Shown here one piece after another: positions 38,565-46,540 of a stretch of 61,398 bases of DNA. Source of the DNA: Diphasiastrum complanatum (Eukaryota > Streptophyta > Lycopodiopsida > Lycopodiales > Lycopodiaceae); contig MU833086.1 of assembly GCA_029204225.1 (NCBI GenBank), positions 1 through 61,398 of the forward strand. Direction: 5' to 3'. Made by a program: the position numbers and the translations under genes. The stretch's first letter is position 1. Each line of letters begins with the position of its first letter. The notes under the pieces were generated by a model that did not search any database, was not told the DNA's origin, and was given only the letters and a program-made list of their open reading frames with translations.

Positions 38565-38720
38565 CATCATCGGCCAGTAATAAACTGATGCTTTACTCTC
38601 AATAGTGTGTTCTACATTTGACAGGAACAGAGCCAGTTTACTTTGTAGATTCTTGGAAATGCTCGTCGTTTTGAAAAGTTGCAAGACCCCTCATCATCGG
38701 CGCCATCGGATTCCAAGTAA
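30334..38720 (+). CDS. Four-exon gene model, protein of unknown function (~160 residues seen)
   Basis: Candidate coding exons are 30334-30525, 30777-30856, 35317-35495 and 38649-38720. Exon 1 encodes a Ser/Gln-rich start (MEASSGLSESHGAQESSRSD) and ends CNDRIEDLVQ|GTTTTT. Exon 2 (CTTGCAG|) continues in frame as ALFEGNLQKSVPSPARLLWR and ends ACCAGG|GTATTC. Exon 3 (CTGCAG|) reads LCTARILLMQKSLPPERLSS and then MAMPTIFPQRSGVRFQIGQG, ending ACAATG|GTTAAG. Exon 4 (TTTGTAG|) reads ILGNARRFEKLQDPSSSAPS and stops at 38720. Exons 1-2 and 3-4 join in phase. Exon 2 ends in phase 2 but exon 3 needs phase 1, so a small exon is missing or a boundary is wrong. Introns 2 and 3 are 4.5 and 3.2 kb and hold transposon relics. 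I do not recognise the family. It is unlike any mobile-element protein here. Confidence 0.5.
30857..32064. other. First part of the large intron 2 of the unknown gene
   Basis: No motif recognised. A T-run and an A-rich stretch at 31.47-31.65 kb are the only oddities. Confidence 0.35.
32065..33690 (-). pseudogene. hAT transposase relic (DUF659-type core to C-terminal dimerisation region)
   Basis: In minus-strand order, 33644-33582 encodes VQVITDNASNYIATGRLLDE, the catalytic-core motif of plant hAT/DUF659 transposases. After frameshifts it reads KFVTKRATVLSMFKNHSTL and ILKHTPTKFAFMFIV (about 33420), then KNEAWATMIGF. The end near 32290-32180 reads FSLNHTKRRNKLTTSQ..LHANLKLLKRLKD, the standard hAT C-terminal dimerisation block. 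The middle is broken by stops and by a tandem duplication (32731-33117). The N-terminal zinc finger and terminal repeats were not found. It lies antisense in intron 2 of the gene model and cannot be active. Confidence 0.8.
32731..33117. repeat. Imperfect tandem duplication, unit ~190-206 bp
   Basis: AGTGTGGTGGAACYACTGCC..TTTTTCTTGTATCTTTTGA and CAATAGTCACCATGCATGTT each occur twice, offset 206 and 186 bp (units about 32731-32930 and 32931-33117). Both lie inside the hAT relic. Confidence 0.85.
33691..35316. other. Second part of intron 2, with a dispersed direct repeat
   Basis: TTTTAGTGGAAAGACGCTGT..GAATAGCTAGTATAGCTTAT near 34650-34703 repeats, diverged, at about 33925-33975. CTGTATTTGGATTGCTAGGGAGGA (about 34750) likewise matches 34027-34050. 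This suggests an old ~720-bp duplication. A possible small exon, CTTCTTCAG|CTTCAAAAGCC..GATGCAAG|GTTAGT near 34857-34888, has good splice signals but does not fix the phase mismatch. Confidence 0.45.
36412..36575 (-). repeat. tRNA-derived SINE with internally duplicated 3' module
   Basis: The minus strand reads GGTTGGCTAAGTTGGTTAGC (36470-36489), a Pol III A-box context, then CAAGTTCAAACCCC (about 36432-36445), a decayed B box. Together they form a tRNA-like SINE head. The block GAACTTGGGACCAAAGAAAC and its neighbours recur about 91 bp away (36532 onward), so the unit is duplicated or two copies are in tandem. It is too short to encode anything. Confidence 0.65.
37992..38056. repeat. (TC)n followed by (AT)n(AC)n microsatellite
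   Basis: TC repeats at 37992-38024, then ATATAT and ACACAC runs to 38056. Confidence 0.95.
38263..38283. repeat. (AT)n microsatellite
   Basis: About ten AT repeats. Confidence 0.9.
38486..38561. repeat. 76-bp uninterrupted (TC)n tract
   Basis: Pure TC on the plus strand. It lies about 87 bp before the exon 4 acceptor of the gene model, so the transcript would carry a long pyrimidine tract. The open frames over it are artefacts of the repeat. Confidence 0.95.
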
Positions 38721-39060
38721 TGCATCTATTCTTTTATTTGTTCATGTTTCCAATTGATTGTTACTGTAAACTGAGTAAAGATGCACATAGTACGTGAATG
38801 AAACTCATCATATTTTAATGAAACACACTATGTTACTCATCATATTTTAATGAAACTCATCAGATTCTGGGATTCCAAGTAATGCCAATCTACTATTTTG
38901 TTTGTTCATGTTTCCAATTGACCGTTACTGTAAACTGAATAAAGATGCACATAGCCACGTGAATGAAATTCATCAAATTTTATTGAAACACACTATGATA
39001 CTTATCAGATTTTAATGGAACTTATCAAAGCCAATTTACTTTGCAGATTCTGGGAAACGC
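38628..39060. repeat. Tandem duplication covering the terminal exon and its 3' flank
   Basis: The block AGCCAGTTTACTTTGTAGATTCTTGG.. recurs as AGCCAATTTACTTTGCAGATTCTGGG (39030-39055). The 3' flank GATTCCAAGTAATGC..GTTCATGTTTCCAATTGA..GTTACTGTAAACTGA occurs at 38709 and 38873. The second copy keeps an acceptor-like TTTGCAG but not the whole exon 4 frame. Confidence 0.8.
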
Positions 39061-39234
39061 TCTATCAATTGATTCAGATAGTTCTGTTGCATGTGTTATC
39101 ACACACAACGATCAGAGTTCTCACTTTGTAGCTAGCGTTATCACACTCAACTAGCTGAAGTTTTCACTTCATGCAATTGTACTCCTTGTTTGATATTAAT
39201 CAGAGTACATTTTGGACTTCTTAATGTGGAAATT

Positions 39235-40285
39235 GGACATTGTTATATTTGGAATACTAGAACTCTAGAAAACATTATTCTTGGGACAAGTCTATTGGAA
39301 TGGATTTGAAAATGTTGTACACTACATATAAAGAAAACATTCAAGATTGAAGAAAGGAAATGTTTCTAACTACAAAGCCTTGCTAGCTTTCAACCCTCAA
39401 CCTGATGAAGATGTTCGCGAACACGAAAGTCTAGAGACACGAAGCATGAAAAGTTTCGCGAACTCGAAAGTCGAAGGGACAAAGACGAACGGTTCGCGAA
39501 CTCGAAAGATTCACGAACGAGAATCTTTTGCGGTCTAGTACGAGAGAAGGCAAACGACCAAAACGAGACCTTCTCCTGTCCTCCACGCACCAGAGAGTAC
39601 CAGCGAGATCATGCAAGTATCCAGAAGTACAGATATCTGATCTGATGACATGACGTCAGCAGATACATTTTAGGTCGTGGCTAATTTGCCACTCTTGTAT
39701 TTCCTTGATTAGTTGTAGATGCTTAATCACTCTAATCTTAGATTTACATGGAGCGACTATACTTACTGAATGTTACTTGACATATAGATCAACAGAGCAC
39801 ACATATAGTGTAATATAGCAGTCTGATGCAGTAAGCAATCAAGATGAAATACAGAATACATATCCGCCTGCGCGTCCAAAGACAATTCTGTCTAGAATCT
39901 GTAGATCCAATTGTCCGCTAGTAAAGCGAGACGATTGCTCGTGAGAGAACTGTGTTTCTCCCACGCCAGCGCACTGCGTGGATTTGCATGCAGTGTTTGA
40001 AGAAATCAGAGAAAGATCAATACAGATAATTTTTTGTTGTGTCTAATCTCGAATGCAAATGCGTCTGCTGTTTATTCGTGTGTCTAACTAAGTTTCCTTG
40101 TTCATTTGAATTTCGCACCTTGGTTGAAATGTAGATCAGCAGTGCCTGACTACACTCTGGAGGACTGTAGGAGTGATTCATCTGGCAGTATCCACGATCG
40201 CATCTGAACTCCATCCGAGGGCAAAGAGAGAATCCTGGTTCATTCGCGAAAGCTTCTCGACTGCGATCCTCCTGATTCTCAATAG
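39235..40285 (+). repeat. 5' LTR of a truncated copia element (start approximate)
   Basis: A copia primer-binding site follows at 40286, so this must be the LTR. A possible TG start is TGTTATATTTGG near 39235, but no second LTR is present to prove it. It carries four TTCGCGAA palindromes (39414, 39455, 39493, 40243). The open frames over 39347-39616 are not genes. Confidence 0.55.
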
Positions 40286-40297
40286 TGGTATCAGAGC
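40286..40297 (+). promoter_or_regulatory. Primer-binding site (initiator Met-tRNA)
   Basis: TGGTATCAGAGC, the exact copia primer site complementary to the 3' end of tRNA-iMet. Confidence 0.92.
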
Positions 40298-40400
40298 AAG
40301 TCATCCTTTCATATTCTGACATAGCCAAGAAGCTAGCAGATCTAGGAGGCCAAGCATTCAAACAAACAACCATCAACAAGGGAACAGACTCCAAGAAGCA

Positions 40401-40811
40401 ATGGCTTCAATCAGCAGCATGCAGAGCAAGATCTGCACAATACTTGATTCTTTAGGATCTAACTTTCTAGCCTGGAAAGTTAAGAGATCACTGATACTCA
40501 AGGGCAAAGGACTATTCTCCTAGGTGGACGACAGAGAAAAAATGCCTACAACAATAGGCAAGGAGCTACGTGAATGGAGGGAGAAGAACGATAAGGCAGT
40601 AGCCTTGCTATCATCTTCCATCGAAGATAGTCTCACACTTGATCTGGCTACACTCTCCAAAGCTAAGGAGATGTGGGATGCATTACTCACCAGATTTCAG
40701 ACGAAATCAAGAAGTCAAATCATGATGCTAGAAGATCGGTCGACGAATTTGCAGTGGGATGAAAAAGACCTCACTTCTTTCGTAAAAAAGATGAAGGATC
40801 ACAAGTACAAC
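40401..40811 (+). pseudogene. Truncated copia gag
   Basis: ATG at 40401 opens MASISSMQSKICTILDSLGS and NFLAWKVKRSLILKGKGL, the copia gag N-terminal pattern. A TAG at 40521 (VDD context, likely CAG once) interrupts. It then reads ALLSSSIEDSLTLDLATLSK and MWDALLTRFQTKSRSQIMML. At about 40812 it joins abruptly to the non-coding LTR family (copy C), so everything after the first ~140 residues of gag is missing. Confidence 0.85.
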
Positions 40812-41077
40812 TATCCTTAGAATCCAATTCTAAGATATGATAATTCATTCAACTAGAATCTCTAGGAGAATCATTAAGATATAGAATGATAAAAACTCAA
40901 CTCCGAGTATCCCAAATACTTTTTTGAGTTAAATGCTCTTGTTTCTAGCACCAAATGCAAGAAAATACCATCCATTCATCTTAATAGACTTGTCTGTCTC
41001 TTAGGATAAGTGGAGATCTAATCAAATGAAGAACTGTACTCAAGCATCTGCAGACAATAAACTGTAGCAGAATAACA
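40812..41077 (-). mobile_element. Copy C of the non-coding LTR family, left part
   Basis: It aligns with 22.23-22.48 kb and, inverted, with 0.36-0.60 kb. It is interrupted at 41077 by a complete copia insertion and resumes at 46541. Confidence 0.8.
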
Positions 41078-41350
41078 AGTTAGAATTAAAGTAGAATCAC
41101 TGTGTTACTATACTGTGGGTCCTATCAGTTGATAAGGATCAGTTGGCCTCGCCACGAGGCAAGTCGATAGGACATGTGTCCCGTCAACGGCAACCGGGGT
41201 CATGCATGGGTTGTCTGAGTGAACAACTATATGTATAGTGTAATTTCATTTTGAGAAATACAGTTGCTATGTGAGCTTGCTGTGGAGAGTGTTTTCTGTC
41301 TATGTTACTGTGTAGCATGATCTGTGTTCCTGTGCAAAGCAAATTCTAAG
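41078..41350 (+). repeat. 5' LTR of the complete copia element
   Basis: It begins AGTTAGAATTAAAG and ends ATTCTAAG, so the ends are not TG..CA. It matches 46262-46540 with about 20 differences plus an 8-bp indel (my count by eye), mostly C/T or G/A. It contains a short palindromic GC island around 41150-41200. Confidence 0.9.
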
Positions 41351-41351
41351 A

Positions 41352-41363
41352 TGGTATCAGAGC
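41352..41363 (+). promoter_or_regulatory. Primer-binding site (initiator Met-tRNA)
   Basis: TGGTATCAGAGC one base after the 5' LTR. Confidence 0.95.
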
Positions 41364-42065
41364 CGTACAGGGAGTGTACACAGTACAACATCGTCGTTGA
41401 AGAGAGCTTCGGGAGAACTGTCTTCTGAGAGTTCGAGGTTTATGGCGGGTTGAAGACTGTAAGAGCAGCACTAGTGCACGGTTTCTAGTGTATAGAGGCT
41501 TGCCAAGCTCAACAGAGGGATTAGTAGCCTGTGCATAGCAGCAGACATGGTAAAACTTGGTAAAAATTGATAATTTCAAAGCTAGCTGAAAATTGAAACC
41601 GGGTTTGGGGTTACGGTTTTTTTATACATAGCTTGGTGAGTTCTTCGCTGTTTGGGCACCGTTTTGGATGCCGTAAGGATAGGAAGAAACAGTTCAAAAA
41701 CTAGAAAAATGTCCCTATTTTTGGGTTTTTTGCCTGTTTTGACCCAAACGGAAGGCTATAACCTCCAAACGAAGGGCACTCGGACTGTACCTGCAAGTAC
41801 GGTACAACAAAACAGAGTGATTACAGCGGAGAAAGTGTTCGGAGTGCGCCAAAAGTGATTTCACCATTCCACTGGGCACGAAGTTGGGAGTTGACGACTG
41901 AGTGCATTTCGGAAGGCGACGCCGATTTGGCTTTCAAATTGGTGGAAAAGTGGCGAGTGGCATGGTAAGAAAAAAAGTGCAGGTCATTATTTTCAACTTA
42001 TGACATCACAATTGGCCTCGACATACTGCTTTTAGCCTACGACAGAAGTTTCAAGTAGTTTTGCG

Positions 42066-45000
42066 ATGGCAAACATGGGAGAGTCCATTTTGAGTGAAAG
42101 TAGCAAATTGGACGGGAGTTCCAACTATGCAGTGTGGAAATTCAAAATGAAAAACATACTGATGGAGAAAGACGTGTGGGAAGTTGTCACAAGTGATGAG
42201 AGAAGGCCGCCAAATGAAGCGGATATCAAAGTGTTCGACAAAAAGATGAGGAAAGCTTTGACCTTCATTAACTTGTCAGTGAAGGATCACATCATTACCC
42301 ACATTTGTGATGTTGTTACACCCAGACAGGCATGGGATGTGCTAAAGGAGTAGTTCGAGATGTCAAATCCGTCAAGAATCATGTTTCTGAAGTCAAAGCT
42401 GAATAGTGCCTGAATGGAGCAAGGAGAGCACATTCAGACGTACATGACCAGAATCAAGACAATGAGGGATGAACTGCATTCTATTGGTGAGTGCATACGT
42501 GATGTGGAGTTGGTGCACAATGCATTATGTGGCATTGCAGAACCCTATCAGATGTTTGTGAGCAGAATAACATCAAGAGAAAGATTTCCAACCTTTGACA
42601 AGCTCACATGAATCTTGATGTAGGAAGAGCACTGGCGAGAAATGGTGAAAGCTAGACGTCAGAATACTGACGATCAGGCACTTGCGACATGCCAAAAACA
42701 AGGCAAGGGCACGGGCAAGAAGAAGTCTAAGCAGCAATTTGCCAAGTCTCATGAGGATGAGTGATCTTCCAGTAAGACCAAGAAGAAAGACAAGTGCTTC
42801 CATTGTGGTAAAAAAGGCCATTGGAAGAGTGAATGTCGCAAATTCTTGGCGGAACAAGACAAGGGGAAACCAAAGCAAGCAGGTAACCTTGTTGATGAGG
42901 GTGAAATTAAAGACTCTAGTATCTTCATATCTGTTTTGTCATCTAATCAAGATGATCAAGCATGGTATATTGACTCGGGAGCCACAAGACACATGACAGG
43001 TAACAAGAATTGGTTCAGTAGTTTGAAAGTGTTGGATAATGAAACGTCTGTTTCACAAGCAAATGGTAAGGTGTGCAAGATCAAGGGGATAGGCACTGTT
43101 TCAATCCAACTACCTGATGGCAAAAGCAGGATGATCAGGAAGGTACTTTACATTCCAGGTTTGAAGAAAAATCTACTTTCTATTGGAGTCATTACTGATC
43201 AAAAGTTGAAAGTAGAATTTGCCCATGATCGTTGCTTTGTGAAGGATGTGAACCAAAAGTTTAAAGTTATTGCGGATGGAGTAAGGGAGCCCAATACAAA
43301 ATTGTACAGGTTGAATGCAACAATCAAGCGGCAACATGGACTTGTATCATCCATTCCATCGCAAACTGAGTTGTGGCATAAGAGGCTTGGTCACTTGAAC
43401 TTGGGAAGCCTCAATTTGATGAGGAAATTGGAGATGGTAACATGATTGCCTACCATTGAAGACCACTTGAAATCGACGTGTGAATCATGTGTATATGGGA
43501 AGCAGCATCGAGAGAAGTTCAATAAAGGTGGTGTTGCAAGACCAAAGAACAACCTAGATTTAATCCACATAGATTTATGCAGGCCTATGAGGACCATGTC
43601 CTTAGGTAAAGCCTTCTATTTCATGACCTTTATTGATGATATGTCACGTAAGACGTGGATCTACTTCTTGAAGAAGAAATCAGATGCATTTGACAACTTC
43701 AAGAGCTTCAAAGCATTGGTCGAAAATCAGACAAGTAGGAAGATCAAAGTTCTAAGATCAGGTAGTGGAGGTGAGTACAAGTCTAATGACTTCGATGATC
43801 TTTGTGATCAATGTGGGATTAAAAGACAATTTACGCAAGCTCATACTCCTGCTCTCAATGGTGTAGCTGAGTGCAAGAATCATACGATTGTGGAAAGTGC
43901 CAGATCTATGCTAGCTGAGATGAAACTACCAAAAGATTTTTGGTCAGAAGCATGCAGTACGGCAGTCTATCTTCAAAATAGAAGTCCTACCATTGCCATA
44001 CCAAAGATAACACCCGAGGAAGCATTCACGAAGAAGAAGCCAAAGGTGAACCACTTGCGAATCTTTGGATGTAAGGCCTTTGTACACGTTCCTAAGGAAG
44101 AGAGATATAAAATTGATGGAAAAGCTATCAAGTGTATATTCCTCGAATATGATGATCGTGTGAAGGGCTATAGATGTTTTGATCCAGTGGAAAACAAAAT
44201 CCATATAAGCCGTGATGTTATCTTTGATGAATCCAAGATGTATGAAGTCAAGGATGCTGAGAAGATAGATACATCCAGTGGAAAAGATGGTATAGTGAGG
44301 ATACCACCTGATGATGATCCATTCATTGACCTTCCAAGTGATGAAAAAGAGGATACATCTCAAGATACTACTACTCAACCTCAAGAGACAGGTTGGAGAC
44401 GTAGGGACAAACCTTTTGGGGCAAGAAGGATTGAAATTGCAGGTGACAAACGCAAGGAGAAGGATGTACTATGGGATACATTTTCACCATGAAGCCGATC
44501 ACCTGACAGGAAGCTCCCTAAGTGGTTTGAGAGATTGTTGGAGAGCCGCGACATGGATGACTTTCCAGGATCATCTAGCCAGGGAGAGCTACGAAGATCA
44601 ATAAGAGAGAAGACAAAACCTGAAAGGTATGAAGCAAATTATGCTCTCTTATCTAGCATTATTCAAAGCAAAGAACCTTCGACTTATGGTGAAGCGAAGG
44701 ATGATGACATTTGGGTCAAGGCCATGGGAGAGGAGATGGAGTCAATTGCTAAGCATAACACATGGGACTTAGTAGAACCACCAGTAGGCAAAGAAACCCA
44801 ATGGTTGCAAATGGGTATACAGGACTAAGTACCATGCAGATGGAAGTATAGCAAAGCACAAGGCAAGATTGGTGATCAAAGGGTATGCACAAAGTAAAGG
44901 CATCGACTATGAGGACACCTTTGCACCAGTATGTAAGTGGAATACTCTACGTCTACTTGTTGCTTTAGCTTCACATTTTGGTTGGCCTTTGCATCAGATG

Positions 45001-46205
45001 GATGTGAAATCTGCTTTTCTAAATGGTGAGTTAGAAGAAGAGGTGTTCATGGATCAACCTGAAGGCTTTGTAGCAAAGGGACATGAAAATAAAGTATGTC
45101 GCTTGAAGAAAGCTCTTTATGGTCTTAAACAAGCACCACGTGCGTGGTATAACAAGATTTATGCCTACTTTCATTCAAAGGGGATGGTGAAAACACACGT
45201 TGATCCAAATATATATGTCTTATGCTTTGATGGTATGGTTGCTTTGATTGCTCTTTATGTTGATGACTTGATTATTACGGAAAACAATCAAGAGATGATA
45301 GATATGATCAAGAAAGACCTCATGGAACAATTTGAGATGACAGATCTCAGCTTGATGCATTATTGCCTTGGAGTAGAAGTGTGGCAAAAAGGACACGAAG
45401 TGGGTTTAACACAGGTGAAGTATGTCAAAGAGTTGTTGCACAGGTTTAGGTTGTAGGATTGCAAACTAGTGAATACTCCTATTGAACCAGGTAAAAAGGT
45501 TTCTAAGCTTGATGAGTCACAATCATTTGATGCTACACTGTATAGGCAGTTAGTAGGGAGCTTGATTTACCTTACCACGACTAGACCAGATATATGCTAT
45601 GTTGTTGGCATTGTAAGTTAGTTTATGGCAACACCTATAGAAATGCATTGGAAGGCAGCTAAACACATTTTGTGTTATGTGAAAGCCACTTCAGACTATG
45701 GCTTGATTTACAGGAAGCATGATGGGTTACCTGAGTTGTGTGGTTATGTGGATGCGGATTGGAGAGGTGACTATGATGATCGTAGATCCACCACAGGGTA
45801 TGTATTCCAGTTTTGTGGTAGTTGCTTTTCCTGGTCTAGTAAGAAGCAAAGCACAATTGCTCTATCCACCACAGAAGCAGAGTATAAGGCAATGTGTAGT
45901 GCAGCACAGGAAGCTATATGGTTGAGACAAATCTTGGAAGAAGTTGGCATGAAGCAGAAAAATCCCACGACATTACATAGCGACAGTCAGAGTGGCATTC
46001 AGCTAGCAAAGAATCCAGTGTTCCATGCGAGAACTAAACACATTGAGATTCGACATCACTTTATACGTGAGAGGCTGCTGAGTCGTGAAATTCATGTTGT
46101 TCATTGTAGCACAGAAGAATAACTAGCTGATATTTTCACTAAGCCACTTGTTGGAGAAAAGTTTGATAAGTTTAGATCAAAGCTTTTTGTACTTAAAGTT
46201 TGTTG
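42066..46205 (+). pseudogene. copia gag-pol polyprotein, full domain set with stops and a frameshift
   Basis: Gag starts MANMGESILSESSKLDGSSN, and the CCHC knuckle CFHCGKKGHWKSEC (about 42796) is intact. Protease WYIDSGATRHMT keeps its Asp. Pre-integrase LWHKRLGHLNLGSLNLM is followed by zinc Cys CESCVYGK. In the integrase core, HIDLCRP is present but the second Asp site reads VLRSGSGGEY (Asp lost), and GVAECKNHT keeps Glu. RT has QMDVKSAFLNG and LYVDDLIIT intact, and RNase H has VDADWRGD, TTEAEYKA and HSDSQS. Stops lie at 42351, 42411, 42609, 42621, 42762, 43443, 44490, 45454, 45619 and 46120, with a one-base shift near 44797. Relatives suggest CAG, CAA or CGA at most of these stops. It cannot produce a working polyprotein or mobilise itself. 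Confidence 0.95.
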
Positions 46206-46251
46206 ACTTTAGAGCTATGTATATGACTGTATAAAAAGTAGACTCTATTTT

Positions 46252-46261
46252 AAAAAGAGAG
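46252..46261 (+). promoter_or_regulatory. Polypurine tract of the complete copia element
   Basis: AAAAAGAGAG immediately before the 3' LTR. Confidence 0.85.
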
Positions 46262-46540
46262 AGTTAGAATTAAAGTAGAATCATTGTGTTACTGTACTGT
46301 GGGTCCTATCAGTTGATAAGAATCAGTTGGCTTCGCCACGAGGCAAGTCGACAGGACACGCGTCCCGTCAATGGCAACCTGGGAACCTGGGTCATATATG
46401 GGTTGCCTGAGTGACCAACTATATGTACAGTGTAATTTCATTTTGAGAAATACAGTTGTTATGTGAGCTTGCTATGGAGAGTGTTTTCTGTCTGTGTCAT
46501 ATGTAGCATGATTTGTGTTCCTGTGCAAAGCAATTATAAG
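46262..46540 (+). repeat. 3' LTR of the complete copia element
   Basis: It is a diverged copy of 41078-41350, carries an extra CTGGGAAC-type 8-bp duplication near 46380, and ends TTATAAG before the target duplication ATAACA. Confidence 0.9.

Larger units (their letters stand above)
35496..38648. other. Intron 3 of the unknown gene
   Basis: It contains the duplicated SINE (36.4-36.6 kb), (TC)n, (AC)n and (AT)n tracts at 38.0-38.3 kb, and a 76-bp (TC)n tract ending 87 bp before exon 4. No other coding sequence was recognised. Confidence 0.4.
41078..46540 (+). mobile_element. Complete but inactive Ty1/copia element, 5.46 kb, with target duplication ATAACA
   Basis: Order: 273-bp 5' LTR, primer site, gag, protease, integrase, RT, RNase H, purine tract, 279-bp 3' LTR. 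ATAACA borders both ends (41072-41077 and 46541-46546). Copy B at 22.49 kb shows the matching empty site (GCAGATTACCATCCACTAAG). The gene order integrase before RT defines it as copia. It is the youngest recognisable event in this region, since it splits copy C. Confidence 0.95.

Noticed and set aside
38302-38684. Open frames rich in Ser-Leu or Arg-Glu repeats
   Set aside because: They are translations of the (TC)n/(GA)n microsatellite. The same applies at 57202-57549.
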